Assembly: GCA_029211145.1 (NCBI GenBank)
Contig: JARGEQ010000006.1
Span: forward strand, 1-64,000
DNA: 64,000 bases
Source: Marinimicrococcus flavescens
GTDB lineage: Bacteria; Pseudomonadota; Alphaproteobacteria; Geminicoccales; Geminicoccaceae
Reading direction: 5' to 3'
Shown here in pieces: positions 59,405 through 64,000 of this stretch. Numbering within the stretch: position 1 is the first letter of the stretch; every line of letters begins with the position of its first letter. The translations under genes were made by a program, and so were the position numbers. Below the pieces are notes generated by a model that worked only from the letters and a program-made list of their open reading frames with translations, ran no database searches and was not told where the DNA came from.

Positions 59405-60873
59405 GCCGCTCCCTCCGCCCGCTCACCGGCCTGGCCCTGCCGCTGGCCGTCCTCCTCCTGGCCGGGTGCCAGCCCCCGCCGCCGCCCGCCCCCGCACCTC
59501 CCGCGCTCACCGCCGAAGGGGCGGCAGAGGTGCACCGCCTCCGACCGCTGGCCGAGGCGGGTGACGTCGAGGCGCAGTACCAGCTCGGGCTTCTCCACGA
59601 CGAGGGACACGGCGTGCCGGTCGACGACGTGGAAGCCGTGCGCTGGTACCGGCTGGCGGCCGAGCAGGGTGATGCCCGCGCGCAGTTCCACTTGGCCACG
59701 ATGTACCGCAGGGGCTCCGGCGTCGCGCAGGACCTGGCCGAGGCGGCGCGCCTTTACCGACTGGCGGCCGAGCAGGGCTTGTGGGAGGCCCAGTTCAACC
59801 TCGCGCTGTTGCATGCGGACGGCGCGGGCGTCGCGCAGGATCACGAAGAGGCGGCGCGGTGGTACCGGATGGCGGCCGAACAAGGCTACGTCGGAGCCCA
59901 GAACAATCTGGCCGTGATGTACGAGGAGGGCACAGGCGTCCGTAGAGATGTCGCGGAGGCATTGCGCCTCTACCGACTGGCAGCCGTCCAGGGCGATCCC
60001 AAGGCGCAGTTCAACCTTGCCAGCATCTATGAGCAGGCCGAGGGCGTGCCGCAGGATGACGCCGAGGCCGCGCGCTGGTACCGGCTCGCGGCGGACCAGG
60101 GTCATGCCGATGCGCAGTCCGCGCTGGCCGAGATGTACCGGGAAGGCCGCGGTGTGGGGAAGGACGAGGCCGAGGCGCTGCGGCTTCATCGTCTCGCCGC
60201 CGGGCAGGTCAGTGCGCGCTCGCAGTATGTCCTCGGGCTCCTGCACCAGAACGGCCACGGTGTGCCGCAGGACCACGCCGAGGCGCGGCGCCTGTTCCTG
60301 CAGGCCGCCGGGCAGGGCCATGCCTCCGCCCGCAACCAGCTCGGCTTCCTGGCGCTCAACGGCCTGGGCGGGGCGAAGGACCCGGCGGAGGCCTACCGGC
60401 ACTTCCTGCAGGCGGCGGAGCAGGGTGAATCCGTGGCTCAGTTCAACCTGGGCGAGCTCTATGCGCTGGGCCTGGGCGTGCGCCAGGACCAGGCCGAGGC
60501 CGCGCGCTGGTTCCGCAACTCGGCCGAGCAGGGTGACCTCGACGCCCAGCTCAAGCTCGCCGGCATGTACGAGAGCGGCCAAGGCGTTCCGCAGGATCCC
60601 GCCGAGGCGGTGCGCTGGTACCGCGAGGCGGCTGCGCAGGGCGACGCCTACGGCCGCTACAATCTCGGCGCCATGCTGGCGAACGGCGCCGGCGTGGAGG
60701 CCGACCCGGCCGAAGCCTTCGCCCTCTTCACCCTCGCCGCCGGCGCCGCGGACGAACGCATTCGACAGATCGCCGAGGCCGCCCGCGACCGCCTCGCCCC
60801 CACGCTCACCCAGGCCGAGCGCGAACGGGCCGAGGCGCTCATCCGCGAGGGCGCCGAAGGAGAACCGGGATGA
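59389..60873 (+). CDS. SEL1-repeat lipoprotein 4 (11 repeats)
   Basis: 494 residues. Lipobox LLLAGC followed by a proline-rich linker (QPPPPPAPAPP), which would hold the solenoid away from the membrane. Eleven 36-residue SEL1 repeats follow; repeat 8 has GLGGAKD instead of G-x-G-V. The last repeat (GRYNLGAMLANGAGVEADPAEAFALFTLAAG) and cap (AERERAEALIREGAEG) are of the type shared by genes 5 and 6. Starts 27 bp after gene 3; its stop overlaps the start of gene 5 by 4 bp (ATGA). Confidence 0.92.
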   Translation: MTALPRRSLRPLTGLALPLAVLLLAGCQPPPPPAPAPPALTAEGAAEVHRLRPLAEAGDVEAQYQLGLLHDEGHGVPVDDVEAVRWYRLAAEQGDARAQFHLATMYRRGSGVAQDLAEAARLYRLAAEQGLWEAQFNLALLHADGAGVAQDHEEAARWYRMAAEQGYVGAQNNLAVMYEEGTGVRRDVAEALRLYRLAAVQGDPKAQFNLASIYEQAEGVPQDDAEAARWYRLAADQGHADAQSALAEMYREGRGVGKDEAEALRLHRLAAGQVSARSQYVLGLLHQNGHGVPQDHAEARRLFLQAAGQGHASARNQLGFLALNGLGGAKDPAEAYRHFLQAAEQGESVAQFNLGELYALGLGVRQDQAEAARWFRNSAEQGDLDAQLKLAGMYESGQGVPQDPAEAVRWYREAAAQGDAYGRYNLGAMLANGAGVEADPAEAFALFTLAAGAADERIRQIAEAARDRLAPTLTQAERERAEALIREGAEGEPG

Positions 60874-61790
60874 TGAAGGTCGCCTTGGCCCTGCCGCTGG
60901 CCACGCTCCTGCTCGCCGGCTGCGTGACGACCGGCGAGCCCGCAGCGACGACATCCGCGATCACCGCCGAGGGCGCGGCCACGGTGCAGCGTCTGCAGCC
61001 CCTGGCCGAGGCAAATGATGTCGAGGCGCAGTACCAGCTCGGGCTTCTCTACGACGAGGGGCATGGCGTGCCGATCGACGACGTGGAAGCCGTGCGCTGG
61101 TACCGGCTGGCGGCCGAGCAGGGGGACCCGCGCGCGCAGAACAATCTGGGCACCATGTACGGCTTGGGCGAAGGCGTGCCGCAGGACCCTGCCGAGGCGG
61201 CACGCTGGCAGCGCCTCTCGGCCGCGCAGGGCGTTCCCGATGCCCAGCTCAATCTCGGGGTCAAATATCTCGTTGGCCGGGGCGTGCCCGAGGACCAGGC
61301 AGAAGGAGCGCGCCTGATCCGGCTGGCAGCCCGGCAGGGGCACTCCCTCGCCCAGTTCACGCTCGGCCGGATGCACGCCCTGGGCAAGGGCGTGGCACAG
61401 GACCATGCCGCAGCACTGCGCTGGTACCGGCTGGCCGCCGGGCAAGGGCACGCCGGAGCGCAGTTCAACCTTGCGGTGATGTACGTCAAGGGCATCGGCA
61501 CGCCGCAGGATCAGGAGGAAGCCGTCCACTGGTTCGGCGAGGCGGCAGCCCAGGGCGACGACGAGGCCCGCTACAAGCTCGGCAGCATGGTCTTGAAAGG
61601 CGCCGGCGCGGAGCAGGATCCGGCGCTGGCCTTCGCCCTCTTCACCCTCGCCGCCGGCGCCGCCGAAGAAGACACCCGGGAGCTGGCGATTCGCGCCCGC
61701 GACCGGCTCGGCCCCTCCCTGACACCGCTGGAGCGCACCCGCGCCGAAGCGCTGGTGCGGGAGGCCGCGAAAGGCGGGCCTGGACGATGA
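60870..61790 (+). CDS. SEL1-repeat lipoprotein 5 (6 repeats)
   Basis: 306 residues, the shortest complete member. Signal peptide KVALALPLATLLLAGC, then six SEL1 repeats of 36 residues and the C-terminal cap (LERTRAEALVREAAKG). The first repeat (AQYQLGLLYDEGHGVPIDDVEAVRWYRLAAEQGD) is almost the same as the first repeat of gene 4. ATG overlaps the stop of gene 4 and its own stop overlaps the start of gene 6, so these genes are translated by re-initiation. Confidence 0.92.
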   Translation: MMKVALALPLATLLLAGCVTTGEPAATTSAITAEGAATVQRLQPLAEANDVEAQYQLGLLYDEGHGVPIDDVEAVRWYRLAAEQGDPRAQNNLGTMYGLGEGVPQDPAEAARWQRLSAAQGVPDAQLNLGVKYLVGRGVPEDQAEGARLIRLAARQGHSLAQFTLGRMHALGKGVAQDHAAALRWYRLAAGQGHAGAQFNLAVMYVKGIGTPQDQEEAVHWFGEAAAQGDDEARYKLGSMVLKGAGAEQDPALAFALFTLAAGAAEEDTRELAIRARDRLGPSLTPLERTRAEALVREAAKGGPGR

Positions 61791-62833
61791 AGGCCGCCCT
61801 CGCCCTCCCACTGGCCGCGCTCCTGCTCGCCGCATGCGGCACGACGGCCGACACCAGCACGAGGGCGCCCCCGATGACGGCAGACGAGCCCGGGCAGCAG
61901 GCAGCGTTCGCAGCCGAGGTGGAGCGCCTGCGGCCGCTGGCCGAAGCCGGTGACGCCGACGCGCAGTTCGGCCTGGGCGTGGCTTATGCGCGTGGCCATG
62001 GTGTGCCCCATGATCCCCGCGAGGCTGAGCGCTGGTACCGCCTCGCCGCCGGGCAGGGCGAGAAGCGCGCCCAGTTCAACCTTGCCAACATGTACAGGAA
62101 GGGCGCGGGCGTCCCGCAGGACCCCAGTGAGGCAGCCCGCCTCTATCGCCTGGCGGCGGAGCAGGGCTACGCCGATGCACAGTTCGGCCTCGCGCTGATG
62201 CGTGAGGACGGCATTGGCGTGGCGCAGGATCACGAGGAGGCGGCGCGATGGTACAGGATGGCGGCCGAGCAGGGCCATCCTGACGCGCAGAACAACCTGG
62301 CCGTGATGTACGAGAGAGGCAGGGGCGTCCGGCAGGACATCGCCGAGGCGGTGCGCCTCTACCGGCTGGCGGCCGAGACCGGCGATGCCATGGCGCAGTT
62401 CAACCTCGCCATCATGCACGAGCGGGGCGAGGGCGTAACGCAGGACGATACCGAGGCCGCGCGCCTGTATCGGCTGGCAGCGGACCAGGGCCACGCAGAT
62501 GCACAGCACGCGCTGGCCCAGATGTACCGGAGCGGCCGCGGTGTTCCCCAGGACCCCGCCGAGGCGGCCCGCTGGTATGGCAAGGCGGCCGCGCAGGGCG
62601 ACGCCTTCGGCCGCTACAATCTCGGCGCCATGCTGGCAGACGGCGACGGCGTGGAGCGCAATCCGGCACTGGCCTTTGCCCTCCTCACCCTTGCCGCCGA
62701 GGCCGACCACGACGTGGTCCGCATGGTCGCCCAGGCAGCCCGCGACAGCCTCGCCCCCACGCTGACCCCGGCCGAGCGTGAGCGCGCCGAGGCGCTCATC
62801 CGCGAGGGCGCGAGAACGGAACCCGGACGATGA
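61787..62833 (+). CDS. SEL1-repeat lipoprotein 6 (7 repeats)
   Basis: 348 residues. Lipobox LLLAAC, a Thr-rich linker (GTTADTSTRAPP), then a helix and seven 36-residue SEL1 repeats. The N-terminal 60 residues are nearly identical to those of gene 7. The last repeat has GRYNLGAMLADGDGVERN, and the cap reads AERERAEALIREGART. Overlaps both neighbours by 4 bp. Confidence 0.92.
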   Translation: MKAALALPLAALLLAACGTTADTSTRAPPMTADEPGQQAAFAAEVERLRPLAEAGDADAQFGLGVAYARGHGVPHDPREAERWYRLAAGQGEKRAQFNLANMYRKGAGVPQDPSEAARLYRLAAEQGYADAQFGLALMREDGIGVAQDHEEAARWYRMAAEQGHPDAQNNLAVMYERGRGVRQDIAEAVRLYRLAAETGDAMAQFNLAIMHERGEGVTQDDTEAARLYRLAADQGHADAQHALAQMYRSGRGVPQDPAEAARWYGKAAAQGDAFGRYNLGAMLADGDGVERNPALAFALLTLAAEADHDVVRMVAQAARDSLAPTLTPAERERAEALIREGARTEPGR

Positions 62834-64000
62834 AGGCCGCCCTCGCCCTGCCGCTGGCCGCGCTCCTGCTCGCCGGATGCGCCACGACGACCGACACCAC
62901 CACGAGGGCGCCCACGATGACAGCAGACGAGCCCGGGGAGCAGGCAGCTTTTGCAGCCGCGGTGGGGCGCCTGCGGCCGCTGGCCGAGGCCGGTGATGCC
63001 GACGCGCAGTATGCGCTGGGCCTTGCCCATGCCATGGGCATCGGCGCGCCGAAGGACGCCGCGGAGGCGGCCCGCTGGTACCGCCTCGCCGCCGAGCAGG
63101 GCGAGCACCGGGCGCAGAACAATCTGGGGGCCCTCCACGACCATGGCGACGGCGTGGCGCAGGATATGGACGAGGCGGAACGCTGGTACCGGCTTGCCGC
63201 CGAGCAGGGCGAGCCGGTGGCGCAGTACAATCTGGGGCTGCTCCTGCGGGACCGCGAGGATGGACGCCGCGACCTCGGCGAGGCGGCCGCATGGCTCCGC
63301 AAGGCGGCCGGGCAGGATCATGCCGGCGCCCTCCACGAGCTCGGCCTGATGCACGACCAGGGCCTCGGGGTAGCGGAGGATCCGGCGCAGGCGGTGCGCC
63401 TGCATCGGCGGGCTGCAGCCCTCGGGAACGCCGACGCACAGCATGCGCTGGGCAGGATGTACGGCGTCGGGCGCGGCGTGGAGCGCGACGATGCCGAGGC
63501 GGTGCGCTGGCTTCGGGAAGCCGCCCGGCAGGAACATCCCGGCGCCCAGGCGTCACTCGGCGTCCACTACTTCACCGGGCAGGGTGTGCCCCGGGACGTG
63601 GGAGAGGCGGTGCGATGGCTCCGGCTCGCCGCGGACCAGAACGAGCCGACGGCTCTCTTCAACCTCGCCAACAGGTATCGCAATGGCGAGGGCGTGCCGG
63701 AGGACCAGGCGGAAGCAGCGCGCCTCTACCGGCTGGCCGGCGAGCAGGGCAACAGCGACGGCTGGTACGGCCTCGCCTCGCAGCACCTCGACGGCAGGGG
63801 CGTGCCGCAGGATGCCGCGAAAGCCGCGCACCTCTACGGCCTCGCCGCCGCGCAGGGGAACGAGCACGCGCAGTTCGCCCTGGCACTCCTCCACGAGAAG
63901 GGCGAGGGCGTGCCGCGGGACAGGGCGGAGGCCGTCCGGCTCTACCGGCTGGCGGCAGAACGGGGCCTGGCGAAGGCGCAGCACAATCTCGCGGTAATGC
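62830..64000 (+). CDS. SEL1-repeat lipoprotein 7, cut by window end (at least 9 repeats)
   Basis: At least 390 residues; the frame is open at the right edge. ATG overlaps the stop of gene 6. Lipoprotein signal peptide with LLLAGC, Thr-rich linker (ATTTDTTTRAP) and nine complete 36-residue SEL1 repeats plus the start of a tenth. Repeat 3 (LLLRDREDGRRD) has the same altered centre as repeat 3 of gene 3, suggesting exchange or a common source. The operon may continue past the window. Confidence 0.9.
   Translation, partial: MKAALALPLAALLLAGCATTTDTTTRAPTMTADEPGEQAAFAAAVGRLRPLAEAGDADAQYALGLAHAMGIGAPKDAAEAARWYRLAAEQGEHRAQNNLGALHDHGDGVAQDMDEAERWYRLAAEQGEPVAQYNLGLLLRDREDGRRDLGEAAAWLRKAAGQDHAGALHELGLMHDQGLGVAEDPAQAVRLHRRAAALGNADAQHALGRMYGVGRGVERDDAEAVRWLREAARQEHPGAQASLGVHYFTGQGVPRDVGEAVRWLRLAADQNEPTALFNLANRYRNGEGVPEDQAEAARLYRLAGEQGNSDGWYGLASQHLDGRGVPQDAAKAAHLYGLAAAQGNEHAQFALALLHEKGEGVPRDRAEAVRLYRLAAERGLAKAQHNLAVM

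Noticed and set aside
52460-63556. Long minus-strand open frames opposite the SEL1 genes, up to several hundred codons and repetitive
   Set aside because: They mirror the 108-base period and codon bias of the SEL1 repeats on the plus strand, have no proper starts or ribosome binding sites, and match no family.
52700-64000. Regular repeats that could be taken for a CRISPR or satellite array
   Set aside because: The 108-base period is the 36-codon SEL1 repeat, in frame throughout, with amino-acid-level conservation.

Overview
The window is a 64 kb piece of a very GC-rich, gene-dense bacterial chromosome. Gene content (3-hydroxybutyrate dehydrogenase, TRAP transporter, malonyl-CoA decarboxylase, Mn ABC transporter with MntR, PCuAC copper chaperone, many SDR enzymes) and the frequent GTG/TTG starts suggest a free-living alphaproteobacterium, possibly of the Rhodospirillales/Geminicoccales kind. 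That placement is inference only. I recognised no rRNA, tRNA, CRISPR array, phage or insertion sequence.

Layout. 0.5-16 kb: gamma-glutamylcyclotransferase-like protein, a membrane GGDEF-EAL protein, hydantoinase/dihydropyrimidinase, a probable copper locus (beta-propeller, small HCxxC protein, PCuAC), an omega-aminotransferase, a frameshifted 2-keto-4-pentenoate hydratase, MFS transporter, FKBP isomerase, BdhA, a lipoprotein, an SDR, a CBS-domain protein and a FAD oxidoreductase. 16-29 kb: P2-type cation ATPase, pteridine-reductase-like SDR overlapping an HNH protein, MsrA, a second SDR, hydrolase, RidA, two proteins of unknown function, a Crp-type regulator, alcohol dehydrogenase, and a sulfate-binding-like protein coupled to an Rrf2 regulator. 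29-37 kb: phospholipase D/VTT fusion coupled to an endonuclease/exonuclease/phosphatase, two TrkH paralogues around a PAP2 phosphatase, and TerC. 37-42 kb: oligopeptide/dipeptide ABC operon (BCDF) without a binding protein. 43-48 kb: five-gene manganese operon mntABCD-mntR, with one permease fused to a DtxR/MntR-like domain. 48-52.4 kb: malonyl-CoA decarboxylase followed by a complete TRAP transporter (P, Q, M), a plausible malonate uptake and use module.

52.5-64 kb (open at the right edge): at least seven consecutive genes encoding exported SEL1-repeat proteins, six of them predicted lipoproteins, with 6 to 18 repeats of exactly 36 residues. Spacing is 25-27 bp in the first half and 4-bp stop/start overlaps in the second, so this looks like one operon made by tandem duplication. 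A 146-bp stretch is identical between the first two genes, genes three and four share the sequence around their start codons, and the second gene carries a frameshift. This array is the most unusual part of the window.

Most other genes sit in short operons or alone. Convergent pairs often share one hairpin terminator (7.17, 24.13 and 42.26 kb) or overlap at their 3' ends.
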